13,395 nt of DNA from assembly GCA_024682015.1 (NCBI GenBank), contig JAIKZT010000201.1, forward strand, positions 1 to 13,395. The letters are read 5' to 3'. Source of the DNA: Clostridia bacterium (lineage in GTDB: Bacteria; Bacillota; Clostridia; Peptostreptococcales; Anaerovoracaceae). Every line of letters begins with the position of its first letter. Within the stretch, counting starts at the first letter, position 1. A model generated the notes under the pieces. It was not told where the DNA came from. It made no database searches and worked only from the letters and a program-made list of their open reading frames with translations. The position numbers and the translations under genes are program-made. This document shows positions 7,278 through 13,395 of the stretch, in pieces.

Positions 7278-8684
7278 TTAACGCTCTTCGCCGCTGCCGA
7301 CGTGACCGAAAGCCTTGCGCTGGCCACGCCTTGTTAAGCAGGCCGCGGCAAAGCGCTCGGCGCTTTCGGGACAGCTGGGCAGATACAGGTGCGGATATCC
7401 CGCGTAGTACGTGGGCGAGGTGTAGGCGCAGCGCCAGGAGAGGCCGCTGGGCTTTTCTGCCGTCAGCGAATGTCCGGGGTCCCCGGCGTCCCAGTAGTGG
7501 AATTCGTGCCCCTTTACAGCCATGCCCGGAGCCAGCAGCAGGTTCTCCCGCTGCGCGCGGACAGACGCGTAGCCGAAGCGTGTCAGCTTTCCCTCGTTCT
7601 CCACTTCCGTATCGAACACGCCGCACATGGCGTGTCCTGCGATGCTGCGGCAGAGATACATAAAACCGCCGCACTCGGCGATCGTCGGAAGGCCGCTCTG
7701 CACTGCTTTACGGATCTCTTTCCTCATCTGCGCGTTGGCTTCCAACTTATCGGCGTAGAGTTCGGGATAGCCGCCTCCCAGCAGCAGGCCGTCGCAGTCC
7801 GGCAGATGCCGGTCCTCCACAGGGCTGAAGTGAACGATGCGCGCCCCCAGAGCCTGCAGCAGTTCCAAGTTGGCTTCGTAGTAAAAACAGAACGCCTTGT
7901 CTCTTGCCACGGCCAGGACGAAATCCCCCTTCTTGGACGCCTGCAATGCCGCAGGCGCCACATCCGGCGCATCCTGCGCGATGGCCAGGATGCGGTCCAG
8001 ATCCAGGGTGCGTTCCGCTGTTTCGGCCAGACGCTGCATCTTGCTTTGGAGATCTTCGATCTCAGATGCCGTTATAAGCCCCAAATAACGGCTTTCCAGC
8101 GAGATTTCCGGGTCTGTGGGCAAATATCCCACCACGGGCACTTCGCACTCGTTTTCGACCGTTATTTTGAGCCTTTCAAAGCTCCCCTCGCTGCACCGGT
8201 TGAAGATAACGCCGGCGATGCGGCTACCCGGGCGGAACTGCTGATATCCCTTTACGACCGCCGCTGCGGACAGCGCCATGCCGCGCACGTTCACGACGAG
8301 GATGACCGGACAGTCCAGCACGCCTGCCAGATGGTAAGCCGAAGCCCTGTCGGAATCCATGGCCATGCCGTCGTAATAGCCCATCACGCCTTCAACGATG
8401 TTCACCCCGCCCGCATGGCGCGCAAAGAAGCCGCGCAGTTCCTCTTCTTTGGAAAAGAACAGGTCCAGATTCTGCGAAGGAACGCCCAGAACGGACGTGT
8501 GGAACATCGGATCGATGTAGTCCGGCCCGCATTTAAACGAACGGACGTCCAGCCCCCGGTCCTTCAGCGCCTGCAGGATGGCGCAGACAGCCGTCGTTTT
8601 GCCGCATCCGGAGCCCGTGCCCGCGATCATCACGCGGGGAGCCGGCCGGGTCACGGCGCCTGGTAACGCGTTCGAGGCGCTCAT
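7278..8684 (-). CDS. cbiA: Cobyrinate a,c-diamide synthase (glutamine-dependent)
   Basis: The 468-residue protein matches CbiA, which uses ATP and glutamine to amidate the a and c carboxylates of cobyrinic acid. The N-terminal DTBS-like ATPase domain has the P-loop GTGSGCGKT (22-30), FKCGPDYIDPMFH (50-62) and EGVMGYYDG (98-106). The C-terminal class I glutamine amidotransferase domain has LLLGGGYPELYADKL (300-314), the nucleophile C338 in AECGGFMYL, and GHEFHYW (392-398). The terminal motif reads HLYL at 432-435, where many homologues have HLHF; the first His is kept. The ATG at 8684 forms an ATGA overlap with the cbiP stop. A GTG three codons earlier (8693) is possible but lacks better ribosome binding context. 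Confidence 0.94.
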   Translation of the reverse strand: MSASNALPGAVTRPAPRVMIAGTGSGCGKTTAVCAILQALKDRGLDVRSFKCGPDYIDPMFHTSVLGVPSQNLDLFFSKEEELRGFFARHAGGVNIVEGVMGYYDGMAMDSDRASAYHLAGVLDCPVILVVNVRGMALSAAAVVKGYQQFRPGSRIAGVIFNRCSEGSFERLKITVENECEVPVVGYLPTDPEISLESRYLGLITASEIEDLQSKMQRLAETAERTLDLDRILAIAQDAPDVAPAALQASKKGDFVLAVARDKAFCFYYEANLELLQALGARIVHFSPVEDRHLPDCDGLLLGGGYPELYADKLEANAQMRKEIRKAVQSGLPTIAECGGFMYLCRSIAGHAMCGVFDTEVENEGKLTRFGYASVRAQRENLLLAPGMAVKGHEFHYWDAGDPGHSLTAEKPSGLSWRCAYTSPTYYAGYPHLYLPSCPESAERFAAACLTRRGQRKAFGHVGSGEER

Positions 8685-10213
8685 GCCTTCCACCTACCCA
8701 GAGGAACGTCTTCGCCGCGGATGATGGCGTAGACCGCTTCCATGTCGAGGTTCGCGCGCACGATATCAGCCGCCTTGTTCAGCTCGCGCTGGCGGAACTG
8801 CTCCATAGTCAGGGTCTCTCCTTCCTCCACGGAGATGCCCTTGTCGCGCTTCACCTTGTTGATGAGCGCTCTGCCGAACGCGCCGGTATCGAACAGGCCG
8901 TGCAGATACGTGCCCATGACGTTGCCTTCTTTGTTCGAAACGCCGTCGGGATGCTCTCGACCGTTCAGATACAGGAACGGCACGCAGTCCGGCCCGTACG
9001 CATTCACCCCCATGTGGATCTCGTATCCGTCCACGAGCACGCCATCAAGGTCTTTGAGCCAGCCGGCGCCGCCCTGCACGAGGCCGCGCGACTGGGTCGT
9101 CGTCTTCTCGTTTTCGAACGTGCAGGTCAGATCGAGCAGGCCGAGCCCGGCGATCTCTGGGATGCGCGATTCCGTGTAATACGGGTCGTACAGCCGCTCG
9201 CCCAGCATCTGATAGCCGCCACAGATGCCCACGACCATGCCGCCTTTGCGCGCAAAGCGCACGATCTCGTCGGCGATGCCGCGCTGCTTCATCCAGTTCA
9301 GGTCTTCGATGGTATTCTTCGTGCCTGGGATCATCACGATGTCGGCTTCCCGGATGTCAGCGGCGCTCTTCACGTACTTCACGGACACATCCGGCTCGCT
9401 CTCGAGTATGTTGAAATCCGTAAAGTTCGAGATGTGCGGGATGTGCACCACCGCGATGCGCACCGATTCGCCCGCGAACTGGCGGTTGAAGCGGTCCGTC
9501 ACCGAGTCCTCGTCCTCGATGTCCACGTCCATGTACGGGATGACCCCCACAACGGGGATGCCCAGCAGTTCTTCCAGCATGTCCAGCCCCGGTTCGAGGA
9601 TCTTGACGTCGCCGCGGAACTTGTTGATGACGATGCCCTTGATGTATTTCTGCTCGTCCTCCGGCAGCAGTTTGACCGTACCATAGACGGAAGCGAACAC
9701 GCCGCCGGGGTTGATGTCGCCGATCAGGATGACGGGCGCGTCCGCGGCTTTGGCCATGGCCATGTTCACGAGGTCGCCATCGTGCAGGTTGATCTCGGCG
9801 GGGCTTCCCGCGCCTTCGATGACGACACAGTCCACTTCGCTTTCGAGCTCGTCGTACGTGTCTTTCACGAATTGCCGCAGATTCGGCTTATAGGCCTCGT
9901 ATTCCATGGCGGTCAGCGTGCCGATGGGCTTTCCGCCCACGACGACCTGGCTGCGGCGGTCGGACGTCGGCTTCAGCAGGATGGGGTTCATCTTGACCGA
10001 CGGCTCGATGCAGGCGGCTTCCGCCTGGGTCACCTGCGCCCGGCCCATCTCCAGGCCTTCCGACGTGGCATAGGAATTGAGCGCCATGTTCTGCGCCTTG
10101 AACGGCGCCACTTTCAGGCCGTCCTGATGCAGGATGCGCAGCACGGCCGTGCAGAGCATGGATTTACCGACAGAGGACCCCGTCCCCTGAAACATCAGCG
10201 ATTTTCCGCGCAT
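8681..10213 (-). CDS. cbiP: Cobyric acid synthase (glutamine-dependent)
   Basis: The 510-residue protein matches CbiP/CobQ, which amidates the b, d, e and g side chains of adenosylcobyrinate a,c-diamide to give adenosylcobyric acid. The N-terminal ATPase domain has the P-loop GTGSSVGKS (10-18), the family segment FKAQNMALNSYAT (38-50), MNPILLKPTSD (75-85) and VIEGAGSPAEINL (131-143). The C-terminal amidotransferase domain has IPGTKNT (295-301), the nucleophile C331 in GICGGYQMLG, GYEIHMG (396-402) and GTYLHGLFD (434-442) with the expected active-site His438. The ATG at 10213 lies 8 bases after AAGGAG and inside the end of cobD, a 19-base overlap. No anomaly is seen. Confidence 0.96.
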   Translation of the reverse strand: MRGKSLMFQGTGSSVGKSMLCTAVLRILHQDGLKVAPFKAQNMALNSYATSEGLEMGRAQVTQAEAACIEPSVKMNPILLKPTSDRRSQVVVGGKPIGTLTAMEYEAYKPNLRQFVKDTYDELESEVDCVVIEGAGSPAEINLHDGDLVNMAMAKAADAPVILIGDINPGGVFASVYGTVKLLPEDEQKYIKGIVINKFRGDVKILEPGLDMLEELLGIPVVGVIPYMDVDIEDEDSVTDRFNRQFAGESVRIAVVHIPHISNFTDFNILESEPDVSVKYVKSAADIREADIVMIPGTKNTIEDLNWMKQRGIADEIVRFARKGGMVVGICGGYQMLGERLYDPYYTESRIPEIAGLGLLDLTCTFENEKTTTQSRGLVQGGAGWLKDLDGVLVDGYEIHMGVNAYGPDCVPFLYLNGREHPDGVSNKEGNVMGTYLHGLFDTGAFGRALINKVKRDKGISVEEGETLTMEQFRQRELNKAADIVRANLDMEAVYAIIRGEDVPLGRWKA

Positions 10214-11256
10214 GATAAACTCTCCTTCAAGGCGCGCAGCAGGCGCCGGTTGGAACGGTCATCCTTGACCGCAAGACGCAGGTGGCGGCCGTCCGCAAGG
10301 CCTTCAAAATCCAGGCAGGTGCGCACCAGGATGCGCTTTTCCTTCAGCATGGAAACGATGGACGAAGCGTCCCGCCCCAGGTCGACAAGAACGAAATTGG
10401 AAGCGGACGGATAGACGAAAAGGCCAAGGGAACGCAGGCCTTCGGTGAAGGGCCGTCTTCGCCCTTCGTTCCTGCGCGCCTCTTCGGCGATCTCCTCCCG
10501 GTGAAAAGGCAGTTCCCGGGCGATGGCTTCCGCGAAGCAGTTCAGCTCCCAGGGAAGCGCTTTCTGACCCAGCTGCAGAGCGTCCCGGCTGCAGAGATAC
10601 CCCAGGCGAATGCCGGGGATCCCCAGGATCTTCGTCAGGGAACCGGTCACGATCAGCTCGGGCCACTCCTTGACCAGGTCCCGACAGCTGTATGCGGGGC
10701 AGAAATCGATGAACGCTTCGTCCAGCGCCACGCGGCAATGCCTCTGCCGGGCAAGCGCCAGCAGATCCAGAATCTGATCCCGGCTGAACGCGTGGCCGAT
10801 CGGATTCATGGGATTGCAGATCCAGACGAGCGTGCCTTCCTTCAGAACGCTACGAACGGCCTTGGCGGGATCTGCGATCCTGCGGCCGCTTTTAAGCAGG
10901 CATGCGCTTTCGACCGGCAGTCCCCGGTTGACAGCCGCTGCCCTGTATTCGCCGAAGCACGGGCTGCAGAGCAGTACGCGCTCCATGCCGCAGGCGGTAG
11001 CCAGCACGATGGCGGAGGCTCCGCCGGACGCCGGCTGCACGAAATCCTCGGGCAGGTCCAGATACGCCGCCAGTCCCTTTCTCGCCCGGCTCATGTCCGG
11101 CTGGGGATAATAGCGCATCGCTTTCCGCGCGTTCTGCGTCGCGTCCGCGATCCAGCCCATCGTTCGTCCGGGCCTTATGTTGGCGGAATAGTCAAGCCAG
11201 TCGGAAGGATCCTTCCCCTGCCAGACGTTGCCGCCGTGAAATACCGTATTATTCAA
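10195..11256 (-). CDS. cobD: L-threonine-O-3-phosphate decarboxylase (PLP-dependent, aminotransferase fold)
   Basis: The 353-residue fold type I PLP enzyme resembles CobD of Salmonella, which makes (R)-1-amino-2-propanol O-2-phosphate, the linker of the nucleotide loop. It opens with the HGGN signature (7-10), then YYPQP (49-53), SGGASA (77-82) for the cofactor phosphate, NPMNPIG (148-154; more often NPNNPTG), DEAFIDF (179-185) and the PLP lysine K209 in GSLTKILGIPGIRLGYL. Histidinol-phosphate aminotransferases are the nearest look-alikes, but the HGGN start and the operon context favour CobD. The start is TTG (11256-11254), overlapping the cbiD stop in TTGAATAA. Its ribosome binding site is weak (AGG about 4 bases or AGGAG about 12 bases upstream), so it probably depends on coupled translation. 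The name should not be confused with the other naming system, where cobD means cbiB. Confidence 0.9.
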   Translation of the reverse strand: MNNTVFHGGNVWQGKDPSDWLDYSANIRPGRTMGWIADATQNARKAMRYYPQPDMSRARKGLAAYLDLPEDFVQPASGGASAIVLATACGMERVLLCSPCFGEYRAAAVNRGLPVESACLLKSGRRIADPAKAVRSVLKEGTLVWICNPMNPIGHAFSRDQILDLLALARQRHCRVALDEAFIDFCPAYSCRDLVKEWPELIVTGSLTKILGIPGIRLGYLCSRDALQLGQKALPWELNCFAEAIARELPFHREEIAEEARRNEGRRRPFTEGLRSLGLFVYPSASNFVLVDLGRDASSIVSMLKEKRILVRTCLDFEGLADGRHLRLAVKDDRSNRRLLRALKESLSCAENR

Positions 11257-12298
11257 GGGTCCTGTATTCTCCTATCACATTGCCGGGAGTATCCGTCACC
11301 AGGCAGTCGATGCGGATGGCGTCCCTCACCCGAAAGTTCAGATAGTCCGCCGCCGCTTGGGCGACGCGGTTCCAGACGCCGTCATAGCCCGCCGCGTGGA
11401 TCGCCTCCGCCGCCGCGTCCGTGGTAAGGCACCCGTAGACCCGGCAAACGAGCTCCTGCGGGGCTCCCATCAGCGCGAGCTGCGTGATGATGCCCTCTCT
11501 TCTCGCGTCTCCGGTCTGGCTGTGCGTCTGCATCAGACCGGCGGCGATCTTGCTCATCTTGCCGGAGTGACCGCCCACAAGCAGGTACTCGATGCCCAGT
11601 TCTCTGGCCGAGTCAAGCATGAAGCCTACTTCGTTGCTCATCTGGACGATGGGCATGCCCAGATCCAGCCGCTTCAGGGCCTCTTCCCCCTGGTTGCCGA
11701 ACGTGAAGATGAGACTCTTATGACCCTGCTCCGCCCGCATCTTCAATTCCACGTACAGGGAGTCCTGCAGGGCTTTCAGGCTCATGGGACGAAGGATCCC
11801 GGTCGTTCCGAGTATGGACAGGCCGCCTTCAATGCCCAGCCGCGGATTGAACGTCTTCTTCGCGATGTCCGCTCCGCCGGGTATGGAGACCGTCACTTCC
11901 GCAGCCCGCCTGCCGAAAACGCTCCTTACGGCTTCTTCGATCATGCTGCGGGGCACCGGATTGATGGCGGCTTCCCCCACGGGCACCTTCAGCCCCGCCT
12001 GCGTGACGATGCCAACGCCCTCCCCTGCCTTGAAAACGATGGGGCCGTTCCCTTCCAGCAGCCGCACGCGGGAGCGGACTTCCATGCCGTTCGTGATGTC
12101 CGGGTCATCCCCGGAATCCTTGATGACGCCGCAGCAGCCCGTTTCGCGCGCGAGGATGTCCGGCCGGTACGTCTTGCCGCCCGGCACGGTGATCTCCACC
12201 GCCTGCGGACAGGAGCCGTCGCGAAGCCACAGGCAAGCCGCCAGGGCGGCCGCAGCCGCGCAGCTTCCCGTCGTAAATCCTTCTCTCAGTTCTTTCAT
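11249..12298 (-). CDS. cbiD: Cobalt-precorrin-5B C1-methyltransferase
   Basis: The 349-residue protein matches CbiD, which transfers a SAM methyl group to C1 and gives cobalt-precorrin-6A. It is not related to the CbiF/CbiH methylase fold and is specific to the anaerobic route. Conserved stretches are GFTTGSCAAAAA (7-18), KDSGDDPDITNG (60-71), GEGVGIVT (92-99), NPVPR (113-117), GGLSILGTTGIL (158-169) and VGGHSGKMSK (241-250). The ATG at 12298 forms an ATGA overlap with the cbiB stop and has no clear ribosome binding site of its own, which points to coupling with cbiB translation. The stop overlaps the TTG start of cobD. Confidence 0.95.
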   Translation of the reverse strand: MKELREGFTTGSCAAAAALAACLWLRDGSCPQAVEITVPGGKTYRPDILARETGCCGVIKDSGDDPDITNGMEVRSRVRLLEGNGPIVFKAGEGVGIVTQAGLKVPVGEAAINPVPRSMIEEAVRSVFGRRAAEVTVSIPGGADIAKKTFNPRLGIEGGLSILGTTGILRPMSLKALQDSLYVELKMRAEQGHKSLIFTFGNQGEEALKRLDLGMPIVQMSNEVGFMLDSARELGIEYLLVGGHSGKMSKIAAGLMQTHSQTGDARREGIITQLALMGAPQELVCRVYGCLTTDAAAEAIHAAGYDGVWNRVAQAAADYLNFRVRDAIRIDCLVTDTPGNVIGEYRTLE

Positions 12299-13257
12299 AG
12301 GATCCAGCCAATAATGGCCATGACGATCGCCCAGACGATGGACGCACTGATCATCATCTTGCAGGTCCGCACGATGTCCATGCGGGTCACCGCCCGCTCG
12401 GGATCGCCGATGGCCGGCTTTTCGATCGTTTTCCCGAAATACTCGTGTGACCCGCCCAGCTGCACGTGCAGCGCGCCGGCCGCAGACGCTTCGCTCCAGC
12501 CGCAGTTGGGACTCAGGTGGTTCGCGTGATCCCTGGCCATGATGCGGAAGGCGTTCTTCGCGTCGAGTTTGGCAAACAGCGCGGACAGGCAGAGCAGAAC
12601 GCCCGAGATCCGCGCCGGCACGAAGTTGAGCGCATCGTCAAGCTTGGCTGAAAATCTGCCTATGTCGCGGAAATGCTCGTCCAGATAACCGACCATGGAA
12701 TCCAGGGTGCTGGCGGCTTTAAAGCCCATGGCCAGCACGGGTCCGCCGATCATCAGATACAGAAGCGGCGCGATGACGCCGTCGCAGGTGTTCTCCGCGA
12801 TCGTCTCGACCGCGGCAGCCGCCACTTCCTCTTCGGACAGGTTCTCCGTGTCGCGGCCCACGATGCGCGCGACCTGTTTTCGGCCCGCTTCCAGCGATCT
12901 GCGCAGCGCTTTCGCCACGCCGCGTCCTTCCCTGTCGAGGCTCCTCGCCGAGAGGCAGCTCCAGGACAGGATGCTCATGACGGCGAGAAACACCCATTTC
13001 CCCCCGTAGCCGGCCAGCTTCATGATGGCGGCCGTTACCAGCATGGACAGTCCGATGGTGCTGAGCGCCAGCCACATGCCGTTTTGACGCAGTTTGCCCT
13101 TGTCCTCTCCGGCTCTTCTGCGGCAGGCTTTCTCGGAGATGCTGATGTACTTGCCCATCAGGACGACCGGATGGATCTTCTCCAGAGGATCGCCCAGCAG
13201 CAGGTCGAGCACGAAGCCGACTGCGAGCGCGATGGCGTTATACCGAAAGAAATTCAT
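12295..13257 (-). CDS. cbiB: Adenosylcobinamide-phosphate synthase (membrane protein)
   Basis: The 320-residue integral membrane protein matches CbiB (called CobD in the aerobic nomenclature). It joins aminopropanol phosphate to adenosylcobyric acid. Family signatures are LLGDPLEKIHPVVLMGK (20-36), ETIAENTCDGVIAPL (151-165), LDSMVGY (185-191), DDALNFVPAR (207-216) and HLSPNCGWSEASAAGAL (247-263). Hydrophobic stretches near 7-21, 60-82, 87-103, 162-180, 215-230 and 301-319 are likely membrane segments. The ATG at 13257 follows GGAGG by 6 bases. It is the first gene of the operon seen here, and its product acts at the end of the pathway, next to cobD, whose product it uses. Confidence 0.95.
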   Translation of the reverse strand: MNFFRYNAIALAVGFVLDLLLGDPLEKIHPVVLMGKYISISEKACRRRAGEDKGKLRQNGMWLALSTIGLSMLVTAAIMKLAGYGGKWVFLAVMSILSWSCLSARSLDREGRGVAKALRRSLEAGRKQVARIVGRDTENLSEEEVAAAAVETIAENTCDGVIAPLLYLMIGGPVLAMGFKAASTLDSMVGYLDEHFRDIGRFSAKLDDALNFVPARISGVLLCLSALFAKLDAKNAFRIMARDHANHLSPNCGWSEASAAGALHVQLGGSHEYFGKTIEKPAIGDPERAVTRMDIVRTCKMMISASIVWAIVMAIIGWIL

Positions 13258-13289
13258 GATATGCCTCCGTTAACACTTCGATGGTTTCG

Positions 13290-13303
13290 GATAGTTGCCT
13301 ATC
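13290..13303 (-). other. Short hairpin at the expected 5' end of the cobalamin operon mRNA
   Basis: On the - strand GATAG (13303-13299) pairs with CTATC (13294-13290) around a GCAA loop, a GNRA tetraloop. The predicted transcription start (about 13302) falls on its first bases, so the transcript would begin in or just before the stem. It could protect the 5' end of the message or, as DNA, act as a small operator. The sequence alone does not decide, and a 5-bp stem can arise by chance. Confidence 0.4.
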
Positions 13304-13308
13304 ATAAT

Positions 13309-13338
13309 ATTATAAAGCAGAGGAGGCTCCGCGCGCAA
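13309..13338 (-). promoter_or_regulatory. Probable promoter of the cobalamin operon
   Basis: The - strand has a perfect TATAAT (13314-13309). A poor -35, TTGCGC (13338-13333), lies upstream at an 18-base spacer. An overlapping TATGAT (13306-13301) could serve as a second -10. The -10 lies in an AT-rich patch of otherwise GC-rich DNA, which contains the 10-base palindrome ATAATATTAT (13304-13313). The implied leader is about 45 bases, too short for a cobalamin riboswitch. Confidence 0.55.
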
Positions 13339-13395
13339 TTACCGTATCGTGGATGAGTCGAAACGGAATGTGTATTCGATCTCGTGCGGCGTGCT
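13339..13395 (-). CDS. Possible C-terminal end of an unidentified upstream gene (cut by the window edge)
   Basis: On the - strand, 18 sense codons are open from the window edge to a TAA at 13341-13339 and read STPHEIEYTFRFDSSTIR. The GC-rich third positions and the alternating polar/hydrophobic pattern (EIEYTFRF) look like a real beta-strand at a protein's end. The fragment is too short to identify. If real, the gene runs in the same direction as the cobalamin operon, with about 81 bases between its stop and the cbiB ATG and no obvious terminator there. A competing + strand reading is also open to the edge but lacks a convincing start. Confidence 0.35.
   Translation of the reverse strand, partial: STPHEIEYTFRFDSSTIR

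Noticed and set aside
7258..7674. An open frame extending cbiC upstream by 139 codons
   Set aside because: It lies within cbiA on the same strand in another frame, has Arg/Ala/Gly-rich shadow composition, and the ATG at 7257 has a good ribosome binding site and gives the normal CbiC length.
7389..8666. Long + strand open frame (425 codons) antisense to cbiA
   Set aside because: It is a shadow of cbiA without motifs or a ribosome binding site.
8900..10414. Long + strand open frame (504 codons) antisense to cbiP
   Set aside because: It shows no recognisable motif and a His/Asp/Arg-rich shadow composition, typical of antisense frames in GC-rich genes; the - strand reading is an unmistakable CbiP.
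11357..12529. Long + strand open frame (390 codons) antisense to cbiD and the end of cbiB
   Set aside because: It spans two real genes on the opposite strand and has shadow composition.
13316..13395. A divergent + strand gene starting near the right edge, preceded by GAGGAGG (13320-13326)
   Set aside because: There is no ATG, GTG or TTG at a workable distance from that purine run, and the first in-frame ATG (13353) has no ribosome binding site.

Overview
The window holds the 3' end of an S-layer-type gene and a MATE transporter gene on the + strand. Facing them on the - strand is a compact ten-gene operon for the anaerobic (cobalt-early) route of cobalamin (vitamin B12) biosynthesis. The DNA is GC-rich. 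C-terminal SLH repeats, a MepA-like MATE protein, Firmicute-style CbiE/CbiT motifs and strong AGGAGG-type ribosome binding sites suggest an anaerobic Bacillota-type bacterium (Negativicutes or a GC-rich clostridial line). The genus cannot be fixed from this sequence, and other SLH-bearing phyla such as Synergistota are not excluded.

Layout. Bases 1-561 (+) are the end of a protein finishing in three SLH cell-wall anchoring repeats, followed by an intrinsic terminator (584-617). The T-tract of that terminator runs into an extended -10 promoter for a MATE efflux gene (669-2051, +). A perfect 11-bp stem terminator at 2090-2115 lies between the MATE gene and the oppositely oriented operon and can serve both. 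From 13257 down to 2144 on the - strand run cbiB, cbiD, cobD, cbiP, cbiA, cbiC, cbiF, cbiG, cbiH and a cbiJ-cbiE-cbiT triple fusion. Most junctions overlap by 4 to 19 bases and the largest gap is 20 bases, so this is almost certainly one translationally coupled transcript. A perfect TATAAT lies on the - strand just upstream of cbiB, followed by a short 5'-end hairpin with a GCAA loop. Bases 13339-13395 may be the last codons of another - strand gene.

How the genes work together. CbiH, CbiF, CbiG and CbiD carry out ring contraction, C11 methylation, lactone opening with acetaldehyde loss, and C1 methylation. The fused CbiJ-CbiE-CbiT protein reduces the ring, methylates C5 and C15 and decarboxylates the C12 side chain. 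CbiC moves the C11 methyl group to give cobyrinic acid. CbiA and CbiP amidate the side chains. CobD makes aminopropanol phosphate, and CbiB attaches it to give adenosylcobinamide phosphate. The precorrin-2 C20-methyltransferase (cbiL), the cobaltochelatase (cbiK/cbiX), uroporphyrinogen methylation, the adenosyltransferase and the nucleotide-loop genes (cobU, cobS, cobT) are not in the window and must be elsewhere if the pathway is complete.

I found no new biological system here. The points most worth checking are the three-enzyme fusion, the repeated NTGARTAA stop/start overlaps (two with TTG starts), and the absence of a cobalamin riboswitch directly upstream of the operon.
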